From positions 4,317,722 through 4,381,721 of the forward strand of contig OZ037766.1 in the NCBI GenBank assembly GCA_964035545.1: a stretch of DNA of 64,000 nt, written 5' to 3'. Both the position numbers and the translations under genes were made by a program. Below, one piece after another: positions 1 to 10,601 of the stretch. The first letter of the stretch is position 1, and each line of letters starts with the position of its first letter. Origin of the DNA: Bugula neritina. Taxonomy: Eukaryota > Bryozoa > Gymnolaemata > Cheilostomatida > Bugulidae. The notes below the pieces were generated by a model that saw only the letters and a program-made list of their open reading frames with translations, was not told the DNA's origin and did no database searches.

Positions 1-1010
1 AGGATGTATGTGGGAGTTGCTAAAGTCAAATTCAGTTTATCACTGCAGTTTGAATTGGTTGTGAATCAGTTATTTGCAGTCACTACTCTGCAGTTTAGAA
101 TAATATCACTAATAAAATACAAAAACATTGTAAGGTTAATGCAAATTATTTGAAAGCAGAGATAAATGTTATATATACTCAACCATTACTAAAGCCAAAT
201 AGTTGCTGCAGTGCTGGAAATTTTAATTAGCTTGAGTTTATAGTTTTGCATTGGCATTTGGCTTTAGAGCATGGCTGTAAGCAAACAACCTCTCATGCTA
301 TAAGTATCTGCTTATAGAGCCAAGGCTATTTGTAAAAAGAACTGAAGATCTACATTGTCTTATAAGCACCTTACTAAGACAACATTCTTGGTTGCAAATA
401 ACTTGAAATTAATTTAATTATTCGCTATTCAATTGTTTTTTTCTTTCACTGATTTTGTAACTTTCTAACCTATGATGGCCATAATGTTACTAGAAGACAG
501 AAAACTTTGGCAAAACATTGTTTTTCATTTTATAATAGCAAAAAGTACATATAAATTACATAAAATCTACTGCTTTTTAGCATGTTAGTGTCTTATATAA
601 GTAATTGTACTCCAAAATTAATTCCATTCAGTTTTATTTATTGCCTTTTTTGAAAAATATATATGCTTTTATCAGTTTGAGAATCTGCAGTATTATTTTG
701 AGTCTGAGAATAAGTTGTTTGAATTGAATAGCAATACTAAAAGCAAATAATTCCAAACTCAATAGTTGATCTCTGAGTGGATAACTCCAGGTTGATCCCA
801 AAGTAATATTTTTGTTACGATATCAATATGATTATTCAAAATGTTCTGTAAATTAAAGCTACTTTATTCTACTACATAATAAGACAGATACTGAATTATA
901 TATTAAATTTTAGAATAAATGACAAATTACTGTTACGTTTACACTGCAATCTTTCATTTGCTGCCTTTACGTAATCACAAGATCAATAGGCTAAGTAGAA
1001 CTGGCAGAGT
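1..1010. other. AT-rich 3' flank, no gene seen
   Basis: No convincing exon was found here. The stretch lies downstream of the minus-strand gene that ends at 1011. An AATAAA hexamer on the minus strand at 863-868, about 145 bases past that stop codon, is a plausible polyadenylation signal for it. Confidence 0.5.
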
Positions 1011-4000
1011 CTAACTTTCATTCTCTACAAGCTTGTCAAGGGTTTCAAAATCTGGTGCTTCGTTAGCATTGGGATCCACAACAGCGGCTTTGTTGACATT
1101 CCCTGTAAAGGGCCCGTTCCCATTGTGGTTCGAGCCAACATTTACATTTCCTACATTTCCATGTCCATTGACTGCATTCCCGTTTCCACTTCCTGCATTT
1201 CCATTTCCATTGACTGCATTCCCATTTCCATTGGCCACATTTCCATTGTTTTTATTTCCATTGGCCACATTTCCATTGCCGATATTGCCATTGCCGATAT
1301 TGCCATTGCCGATATTGCCATTGCCGATATTTCCATTATGACCAAACCAGATTGGGCGAGGATAAAGGAAGTTGCAGTAAACTCGACATAGGCCACTGCC
1401 GTAGCTGTTGTAGTTACTGTGTCGGTTCAAGCCAATCCTGATGGCCGAGGTGGTTGGTGTCATAAAATTAGGGTGTCCTAAGTTCATGTGGTCATTGCTG
1501 CTACTGCGCATAGAAACTTGACGATTGGTAAGAGTGTAGCGGATCCAACTAAAAATATTGCAACAGTTGAAATTAGACGCGAATGAAATATTTAGCAAGA
1601 TAAAAAAACTTGTAAAACCAACAGAAAATCTGATTTTGTTAATTCTTCGCTATTGAACTAAGTATATCAGCATATATCCAAAAGTTATTTGACACCGACA
1701 CTATTATTGTAAAGACACATTTAATTTGCCTAAAAAATGGAGATGCATATACTAAAAGGTATATTCACTGATTCGAAAGGCCAATATGCATTTAGGAATA
1801 AATACATTGTGTCAAATTAAATTATAAATTGATTGACATGCTTTTTAGACAGTTTTATCTTCAAATATTGTACAAAGTTCAAACAAAACTGTGTATATGC
1901 CTTGGTTAGTCTTACTGAGTTTTAAACTTTCCTATATAATTATTAACAGAAGTGAAGCATTCCCATATAAAGAATAACTGAAACAATTCAATTGTCAACT
2001 GCTCAGTTCAATCATGAACAGTTTAGGATAAACTGCATCACATAAAAACTGAAAAAGACCGTTTAATGGACCAATACCTGTATCTATTGTCGTCAGGATG
2101 AGAATGGACGTTCTTCCAAAACATGTTGTTGGAGTTGTAAGATCCAGAACTCTTAGGGCTAATCACCGCATCCTTGCCAATACCATGGATAGTCGTTGAG
2201 GCTGATGAACTCGCTGTAATATTACAAATTTGTTAATCATTTTGAAATCTATTGTCAAGTCAGCTAAATGAAAGCACTATACCTCAAACCTACCAATAAC
2301 ATTTTAATTAGTGCTAAATGACATGAAACGATTAATAAAAATTGTTAATTTTTCCAATATTATACAAGAAGTATTACCTGAAATTTCAAACATTACTAAA
2401 GTACTGATATTGAATATCGATTAGTAATAAGTAGGGATTAGTAATACCAGTTAATTAATATTTTTAATATTATGAAATTTATTGAATAGAATCTCAACTA
2501 TTACTAAGGAACTAGCTGTAGAGCTGGGTATCTGGGAGTTGTCATACTCACAGGATGCTGATTGAGTCAGACTGTACACATAGCGGTGCTGCTCAGGCAC
2601 GTCCATATAGAAGTAGCAGTATAGTCCATCCGCTCCACTTGGAAGTTTGGCACTAATTCTGGATAAACAGACAGACTTGCATCATATATTTGTGTGTACA
2701 GTAATTCAAGTTCAGAGAAAATGTCCAATAAGTACTTGAATGTGAACACAACTTTGAAAAAATGCCAGTCTATACTTTTGTGATAATTATTATATAATCT
2801 GGTTGAAATAACTAACAACTATATTAAATTCTTTTCTACAAATAATTTTTAATGATATATATAATTTAAAAAGTCAGCAGCTTAGGTTTTCAAATTTTTA
2901 ATTTATGCTCTATGCTCTACGCCAGGGCTGTCCAACAGGCGGCCCCAGGGCCAGATGTGGCCCCCAGCTTACATTTAAGTGGCCCTCAAAGGCATAACAA
3001 AATTATTTTTCACACATATATGAATTAGAGTGAAAAACTGTCTTTCAAGTGTCTTACTTATATACATGCTAAAACATGCAGCCTGCAGTAATTATTGAGA
3101 CTTTATTGTGTATAATGATTCATGGTAATTTGGAATAAAGTCATTTGAAAATTACTAATGCTATGGCCCCCAGCTCAAGATAAATTTTACCTTTTTACAA
3201 TGTGGCCCTCACTAGAAATAATCAATTTCAGTGGCCCTCGATTCGAAAAGGTTGGACACCCCTGCTCTACGTCATATTAAAATGCTTAGCTTGGGTAAAA
3301 CTGTTTATATGTCATGCTCTACACAATCTATCAAGTAAGGTATATATAAATATTATTATAAATATAATTGCAAATTGGGTGTGAATAATATAATAATAAA
3401 ATATAATATGCCATTATATATTGTAATAGCTAATCATGATAAAATAAATTTTATTGTCGTGTATTAAAAGCTCACGATAAAATATAATCTACTATATTAC
3501 ATTAATGATCAAATGATCATGGTATATAATATAGTATGATACGATATATTTAATCATCTCGATATAATATAATAGTATTATATTTTTTTACATTATCATA
3601 GTATAGTGTAAATTGCTATATTATCTTTGTAAGTGATTATGATATATAATATAGTACAGTCGATATATCACCATAATAACTTACTGATAATTTTTCTTAC
3701 ACAGGGAATTAGGAGTGTTACTTTCTCCACTCTTCAAGACTGTAAAGTGAGATGAAGTTCTACAGCCTGAGCCAGTGTGGAGATTACAGTAAAGGTAAGC
3801 TTCAGCTGTACCTGTAAAAATAGTAAACCAGTATGTACTTGTAAAGTAGAGGTAAACTTCAGCGGTACCTGTAAAGTGTAAAGGTTGTAAACAAATATAT
3901 TAAACAATCCTGTCTCAGTAATAAATGAGCTCTTTATTTGCATATAACAAAGGATATAACAAGGGAAAACTAGCAGTTCACTTGCTTTAAAATAATAATC

Positions 4001-4341
4001 TAAATACTATTGAATAAATTATTTTCAATGATGAATTGATCATATAAAATTTTAAACATAAGTGTAATTCAAATGCATTTTTAAAGCAACAAGCAAAGGA
4101 TATATTTGAAAAATTTAGTAGATATAAAAATTCAAGCATTTAAAAACCTTATTTTACAAATCATATTAGAAGTATCAATTTTGAAATTTTTTAAAATAGA
4201 TACCTGAATATCTTTTACTTAAAAAATGTCATATGTTGCAGGCCATGCCTTCCCCCCTCCCCCCCCTAATACCTTTTTCAGTAAAATATTCATCTTACCA
4301 ATGATCAACCCAACAGCCAGCAAGAGTTTAGTGACATGCAT
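1011..4341 (-). CDS. Secreted protein with C-terminal Asn-Gly repeat, unknown function (5 exons)
   Basis: Coding exons in transcript order: 4341-4299, 3766-3703, 2658-2552, 2213-2078, 1548-1011. All junctions are GT-AG and the phases agree, giving a 295-residue protein. It starts with a hydrophobic signal peptide (MHVTKLLLAVGLIIG). A region of about 190 residues with four Cys follows (CRTSS, LYCYF, LCRVYC), rich in Ser, Asn, Tyr and His. The last third is a low-complexity run of NGNIG, NGNVA and NGNAV units, coded by near-identical 18-base tandem repeats, ending in an acidic tail. No TM segment follows the signal peptide, so it is probably secreted. I do not recognise the central domain. A TATA-like TATATAA lies on the minus strand at 4407-4401, about 60 bases before the ATG, which supports this start. 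Structural, adhesive or mucus-type roles are possible but not shown. Confidence 0.8.
1141..1345 (-). repeat. Coding tandem repeat (NG-rich units)
   Basis: Units such as ATTGCCGATATTGCC (plus strand) recur about every 18 bases, with more diverged 12-30 base variants to the left. Read on the minus strand they encode Asn-Gly-Asn-Ile/Val-Gly/Ala units of the secreted protein. Confidence 0.85.
2923..3264. mobile_element. Non-autonomous hAT-type element (MITE)
   Basis: Terminal inverted repeats begin CAGGGCTGTCCAAC on the left and end GTTGGACACCCCTG on the right. They are flanked by an 8-base target duplication, CTCTACGC at 2915-2922 and CTCTACGT at 3265-3272 (one mismatch). The 342-base interior is non-coding and has repeated GTGGCCCTC-type motifs. 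CAGRG ends with 8-base duplications are typical of hAT elements. It lies in an intron of the minus-strand secreted-protein gene (between the exons at 3703-3766 and 2552-2658). Confidence 0.85.
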
Positions 4342-4400
4342 CTTCTAGAATGTTCCAGTCCCCTTCTACCAGTGTGACTTCAGATAACTCTACCATCTGT

Positions 4401-4407
4401 TTATATA
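4401..4407 (-). promoter_or_regulatory. TATA-like box of the secreted NG-repeat gene
   Basis: TATATAA on the minus strand, about 60 bases upstream of the ATG at 4341. The spacing allows a 30-base TATA-to-start distance and a short 5' UTR. Confidence 0.45.
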
Positions 4408-6140
4408 GGCCTGCACCAGTGCCACCTCGTGTTAGAGTTATTCTGCTTCAAGGAAGTGGAAGTGGTTCTCCTTATTACTCAACCTAGTGACTGCCAGTTG
4501 CGGATTATGAGAAAATAATTATATAACCCAACAACTGAATAAGCAAATTTTTATGGGAGGACATAAAATAAATATAGACAGCTGTAAGTTACTGATCTAA
4601 TCAGCTTACCGCATGCATTTGTAGAGAGTTGCACGTGCTTCAGTGCCCTAGAGTTGTAAAATTTAGTACAAGTTACAATTGATTTAAATAGACACAAGAC
4701 ACTCGGTGATATTGTCAACTAAACTTTCATTTTTTGCTCAAATATTACTGGGAAAAAGTTGTTCAAGCCATTTCCACAAAAATGCAAAGAGATCCAATTT
4801 ATTATTAATATTTTACATTTTTAATGCAGCAACTAAAATTATAATAATAATATAAAAGTACTATCTACAATCTTCTTTCATTACTAATAACAGTACCTAC
4901 ATTATAATGAAGTATCAATTATTATTAGTTACAGGCTATACTTGTTTTAACTTTTACAGATAAGTTGGTTGTTGTTGATTATATAAAATAAATTTCTTAT
5001 TGCTCTATAACATAGACTGTATGCTCATGTAATCATCAGTCATGCAAGTGTCATAAAAGCTTGCATCCATTATAGAACTCTGTCACTGCATGCATTTTCC
5101 AGTTTTGTTGCAGTATTAGCAACAATGCAATACTATAAAATAGTTTTTAAAATAAAATTATCATCAAAAACTTGGTAAAACCTTTGCAGCATAAGGCCAT
5201 TCAGTATGATACAATTCTTTCTCAGGTAGACACATGCAAACCATTCCAGGTGATCATCAAAGCACTATATGCAGACCACTCCAAAAGCTGGCATCAATGC
5301 CACTGCATGCCATTAAAACCTATAACCTTTAATTTGGAAGTGCGCAAAAAATGCTTTTGTTTCTTTCGATAAATATACAGAAGAGAGGGTGCATTTTAGC
5401 TTTGCTGAGTAAAATTAAAATAGTCCTTAGTTTTTTTATTTTTCGTATGTAAATACGAACTGTATCATAATTTGACCCAATACTTCAAATCTAAGATGAA
5501 AAGTAATAAAAATAATAGATACTATACAAATAAATTATCAAATTGTATTTTTTCTAACTACAACAGAGCATGAGAAAAATAAATTTGTGCTCAAAGATAT
5601 ACCATTCTGTCATAGATGTTTCCTTGCAGTGCTAGCCTTTTAACCTAATCAGGAAATGCAAGTGACGGGAAATAGATGTTAATGGATATAATCTCAAAAG
5701 CGTAGGATTACTGTGTTTTCAGTTGCTTGCTTTGGGATCGACTGGAGCCAGTGTAATGATTAATTCTATAAGGAAATGCAACCTATTATTTGGCTTCACT
5801 ACCTGTCACTGCCTCCCCCTGCTTTTAGTGTTCAGATTTCAAAGTGATTCCTCAAAGTGTATCTACTGCAGCATATTATGATAGCCTATTCACAGTAGCT
5901 ACATCATGTAGTGAGAGTTTACAGATTTATCATAACTCAGTGACACTAGAATATGGTTTAAAACTATTAACATTGTTTTTAAGTAACACAGTAGCAACAA
6001 GTATTTTAGATGATGGGTTCTAATTTTGTATGATGAACAGTCATGAGCCTGTATATTACTTGATGGAAGAATGTGGTATGAAGAATTCAAATCAGCCTTG
6101 TTGCTATATATCAATAAATAAAATGAGTTTGAACTTTAAA
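4408..6140. other. Intergenic, no gene seen
   Basis: AT-rich spacer between the 5' end of the secreted-protein gene and the 3' end of deiodinase gene 1. Short open frames at 5172-5372 and 5899-6114 show no splice context or family similarity that I can recognise. Confidence 0.4.
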
Positions 6141-6141
6141 T

Positions 6142-6147
6142 TTTATT
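6142..6147 (-). other. Putative polyadenylation signal of deiodinase gene 1
   Basis: AATAAA on the minus strand, about 65 bases downstream of the SECIS-like element, so the SECIS would stay inside the mature 3' UTR. Confidence 0.5.
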
Positions 6148-6204
6148 CTTTGGTACTTTGTAATGAAAAAAAGTTAACAAACTGAAAAGTGGTTAGAGGT
6201 AAGT

Positions 6205-6265
6205 TGAGCCTCAAACTGATGCAGTCTTTAAATAAAAAGATTGATACATCAGTTGTCATTATCAT
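6205..6265 (-). promoter_or_regulatory. SECIS element of deiodinase gene 1
   Basis: It lies in the 3' UTR, about 230 bases past the stop. The 5' quartet strand is ATGA (6259-6256) and the 3' strand is TGAG (6213-6210). Helix II pairs AACTGATGTA with TGCATCAGTT (ten pairs, one of them G-U). Thirteen bases after ATGA comes the conserved AA of the apical loop, followed by a possible small extra helix (TCTTT with AAAGA), as in form 2 SECIS. This is the element expected to recruit SBP2/EFSec so that the in-frame UGA is read as selenocysteine. Folded by eye. Confidence 0.8.
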
Positions 6266-6491
6266 TCTATCCCTACACACTCACAGTTGCTCACTAATTC
6301 TCATTTTGATTGCAAATATTTAAATATATTAAGAAACCATACATAAATGAAAATAACTGTAGCTTTTGAAAATATTACATAACTTGGCACTTTTGATTTA
6401 GATTATTAACGAGAGAAAAGTTTAAATAAAGTGTTTCTGTTTTTTAAAACCCAATTTAATTGATATGATGAATTTATTGGGCAGACAGTTT

Positions 6492-9400
6492 CTATTTCTT
6501 AGAGTAGTCTTCAATCCAGGATTTTAATTCGGGGATGTCGTAACGGAATGGACCTTGACCCCCAGCATACAAGATGGTTCCATCGAGAATTACGTAGAGC
6601 CTCTCCGGGAAGCCGCAATATTTGATGCTAGTGTTGTTGTCCATCATATCAACTAGCATTGGGAAGTTTGCATGAAAATCTTCTTTCATATCTGAAGCAG
6701 TCTACAGAAAGTGAAAGCTTTAAATTATATACTGTTTATGGCAGTATTTTTATGAAGTCAAGAAGAAATAGTTTAGTATTTATGCTTTATACATTTCTTC
6801 TTACAATGCCTTTAACTTAGGAAGAAGGATATTATCAACTCTATTGAATATGGTGTAAACTAGACATCTTTAAGCTGTGGTCATATTGCAATATGCTGTT
6901 TATATTAGAGAGAAGACAACACCTACACAATTGATATTATAAACTTTATTTTTGTTCACCCACAATGCTTGATTGCTTTTAACTTTATTGAAATAGAGTT
7001 TGGAGTCAAAAATTTTATAACTTGAATCATTTCACTTTGTAGATTAAAACAGTAAACTTGATATAACAAACTTGTTCAATTGTAGAACATACAGAGTGGT
7101 CACTTAATTATTGTATGTGGGTAACAAACTATTATGTGTAAAATATAAACTATTGATCAAAATCATTTTATAGGATGATATGATAATGCATGAAATTAGT
7201 AATATTGATAATAAAAATATTTTTTTAAAGTACTTCTATTGATAATATTAATGCTAAAATGATTTTCATGTTCTTTAAGGTGTGTTCATGCTGCATTTCA
7301 TTATATGTGTCAATTAAGTACAAACATGTATTCTAATGTATAACAATATATAATAAGAAGCACCCTATAGGTATCTATGATCTACATTCACTAATTGATG
7401 ACTTTTTTAAATTATGTTTCAATTGGATATTCATTGTAGAAAAAGTGTTCCTTAGTTTACACAGTCAAACACTATAGCTGTTTGCTTTATGTTTTTAATT
7501 AATAGCTTTACCGTATATAATATGGTCTAAATATTTAAAAATTAGCCAAGTTTAAGAGAACAGATAATGCTTGTTTGGAGCATTTATATACTTCTTAGAT
7601 ATTAAGCTTATATATAGGTTACCTGCAGTCTTTCACTGCAAGTTTTAGCTTGTTTGATTGCATTAAATTCAAGAGGATGAGCTTCTGCAATGTAGACTGC
7701 AGCAAAGTCCATCGACTCTTTGTATTGGTCGGCGAGATCACAGAATGCCTGAAAATCCCACCTAAATGACATAAAACCAATAATTAGCAAGCATTGTACC
7801 CTTTAAATGCTTAGCTTAACCCTAATCTTAGCAGAAAACTACTATATAAAGCTAAATTTTAAAACTAAACTTATTGTGTAACATTTCGCGCCTGTTGTAT
7901 TATATTATCAACAATTATACATGTATGTATTTAAAATATAATATTTTGAAGAGTTATACAATGATGCAGCTATAATATAAAGTTTAATTTATTATATTTA
8001 TTTAATTATGCATTAAAAAGTATTTCTTATTTCTTCACTGTATTCAGTCAAATAGTTTTTAATAAAATGAATAATTTATTTAAAAAAGACCTTATTCTGT
8101 TAGTTATTGGGCATTTTTTTTATACTCCTGAGGGATCTTTTTTATATTGTTTATTATATGATAAGAGTTTAAGTTTTTACTAAATGTATTATAACATAGT
8201 ACATATAAGCATAGTATATTTTTAAAGCAATAATAGTGACAGGTGTTTAATGCAAAATAATGTTTGCAAAATAAAGCAATTTAAAGTGATTGCAGCTTGG
8301 TTTACATATTATGTACATATGTATTTCAACAATCATGCACCAGTATTGCCTTTTGCTTTACTATGTGAATATGAAACACCGTTACTCATTGCCAAGTTAA
8401 CATACCTGTATGGGTGTCAGGTATAGCTGCCAAAGTTCAACACAAAAGGTCTACCCTTCTTAGCAAATGATAGAAGTGTTGAAACTTTCTTAGACTCTAA
8501 GTCTATGACATCTCCATCAGGAGCAGGCAACCCTTCATATGCTTCTTTGTAAAGGGCATTCGACATTGTAATATGGATATACATCACCTTAAAAGAACAT
8601 CATAGTTGTTATGAGCTGGAAAATAAAATTGGTAAAACACTTAAGTTTTAATGTGGTCTGAAGAGTAAAATTGATAAAAAAAACTCATGTTTTAGCTAAA
8701 TTAATCTACCTGAATATTCCAACATCTTGAGTCATGCTTTATAAAATATGAAACATAAAAAAATATTGTTTTTTTGAAATATTAATAAATTTTACAAATT
8801 GTTTGATTTTTTAGTTTATTCAGCTTTTTGTAGGGTCATAACTTTATAACATTAATGATCTTATTCATTATGAGACATTTTACTGAAATTTTTTTAAGAA
8901 CTTGAACTGTTTTATATAACTATTATATAAATACCAAGTGAACACACCCACTCTAAACTATTTACTCTTGCCCTATATCAAAAATTAAAGGATTTATATT
9001 ATTACAGAATGTTTGCATGTATCATTTTTGATGAGATAAGAAAAATAATGCAGAGATGAAAATAGTTTTGTTAACCAAACTCATTAAAGATAACCAGCAT
9101 GTCATAAACTGTGACAGTTTAAACTGTTTGATAAAATTGCATATATTATGCATCATCCTTACACCTCGAGCTCTTCTACAGTTAGGTTAATAGTTACGTA
9201 AGATGGCTTACAAGGCGTTCTACAGAACTCATTCTTCTGAAAGGATTTTCTCCTTCAAATCTTTCTTTGAGTCTCTTATTAGTTATGCTATTCATGAGAG
9301 GTTCTACAAAATAGGCTTGCAAGTTCTGACCTACATCAAGCTTTCAATATTTTGAAGGGTGTAAGGGGTGAAAAAATATTGATTTCTAAGTCTATTTCAA

Positions 9401-10580
9401 TGCATTGAGATTTTGTTGCGTCATATGTCATTCAAATACATGGAGTAACACTATTTTACTTATATTTATGGTAAACTATATATACATTGAGCAACACTTT
9501 ATGGTAAACTATTGGGGTAGGGGGACAATTGTAAATAAATAAATTTTCTTATTAGAACTAGCAACACTAATTGTTTGTTAATTTTGTACTAAGTGTGCCA
9601 TAAGGCATCTATAATTATTTGTATACTAGTATATACTAGTATTAGATACAAGGATTTTGAGTCAGTCATACTGAGCAGCAAAAATTGTATATTATATAGG
9701 TGATGGTGGTAGAGCTAGACTTTGAATGCCATTTATTTACATTGCTATAGATATGAGTTGATAATACTTTCCTGTCTGTGCTATAGAGATAAAATGAGCT
9801 TAGACTTATACTAGGACTTGCAGCTTTATACTTCAACTCAAAAGCGTGATACTGCAGGCAAGTAGTCGTGTAAACAAGGCTAGTGGTATGCCTGATCCAG
9901 CTTTGTCCCAGATATTCAACTTACAATAGTTGATGTTGAAAGTTACTGAGGCTGATAAGTTGACCAACCAATGACTAAACAATTTTTGTAGTTTGGAAAA
10001 GCAGCTAGTTCTTTATTTAAGCTTCCATAACTTATATCAATTGATAAACTAGTAGATATATTTCAAACTATATAGACTATATACGTCCTTCTGGCTCAGA
10101 TGGATGGATATTGTGTGTTTCATACAAGTTGCAAAACAAAGTTTGTTGAAGGCTATTATGAAAATACTTAGAAAGCAACTAAATAGACCGACAATATGGT
10201 GAATGGGTTTAACTGCAGTCTCTTCTATCAGATCCACATGCAGTTGAAAAACCAACCTTAAATTTATTTTAATTGAACACTTTCCAAAGATAATAAAGCA
10301 TTAGGCAGGCACCCGTCATTAAATCAATTAGGTTTCATTCAACCTGCTTTGATTATTCTCAACTATCTATATACTATATATACATTGGTAATAAATACTT
10401 ACTTTTTAGCTGGCCACAAACAAAAGATTCCACACTCTTTAACCCAGCATAGTCAGAAAGTAGGAATATGATTTTACACACAATGTATCTTAGAATGGCG
10501 CCAGTGCAGTAGACCAAACCCAAAGCAACTCTGAGAGCCACGTGTGGAGGACCACCGGCAGCTTTTGTGTCAGCAGCCAT
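6492..10580 (-). CDS. dio: Iodothyronine deiodinase-like selenoprotein, copy 1 (5 coding exons)
   Basis: Exons: 10580-10403, 9303-9212, 8587-8406, 7761-7623, 6701-6492; about 266 residues including one selenocysteine. Deiodinases are membrane thioredoxin-fold enzymes that remove iodine from thyroid hormones. An N-terminal TM anchor lies near residues 17-40. The catalytic motif is NFGSYT-U-HPY with TGA at 8419-8417 (residue about 147). The conserved His-containing stretch VYIAEAHPLEF and the C-terminal FPERLYVILDGTILYAGG match the family. The reading frame runs on in register after the TGA through two further exons with full family similarity, and a SECIS lies in the 3' UTR, so the TGA is not a truncation. 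An AG acceptor at 10602 just before the start suggests a non-coding 5' exon. Substrate preference cannot be read from sequence, and a role on other iodinated tyrosines is possible. Confidence 0.95.
8417..8419 (-). other. Selenocysteine TGA codon, deiodinase copy 1
   Basis: In-frame TGA between ACC (Thr) and CAC (His), at the position of the catalytic Sec of vertebrate deiodinases. It is 11 bases before the exon 3 donor. Confidence 0.93.
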
Positions 10581-10601
10581 TACTGACCTCCTAAATATAT
10601 C

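Noticed and set aside
8417-8419. Reading the in-frame TGA of the deiodinase copies as a stop, making them pseudogenes
   Set aside because: All three copies share it at the catalytic Sec position, the frame continues with family similarity, and each has a SECIS-like 3' UTR element.
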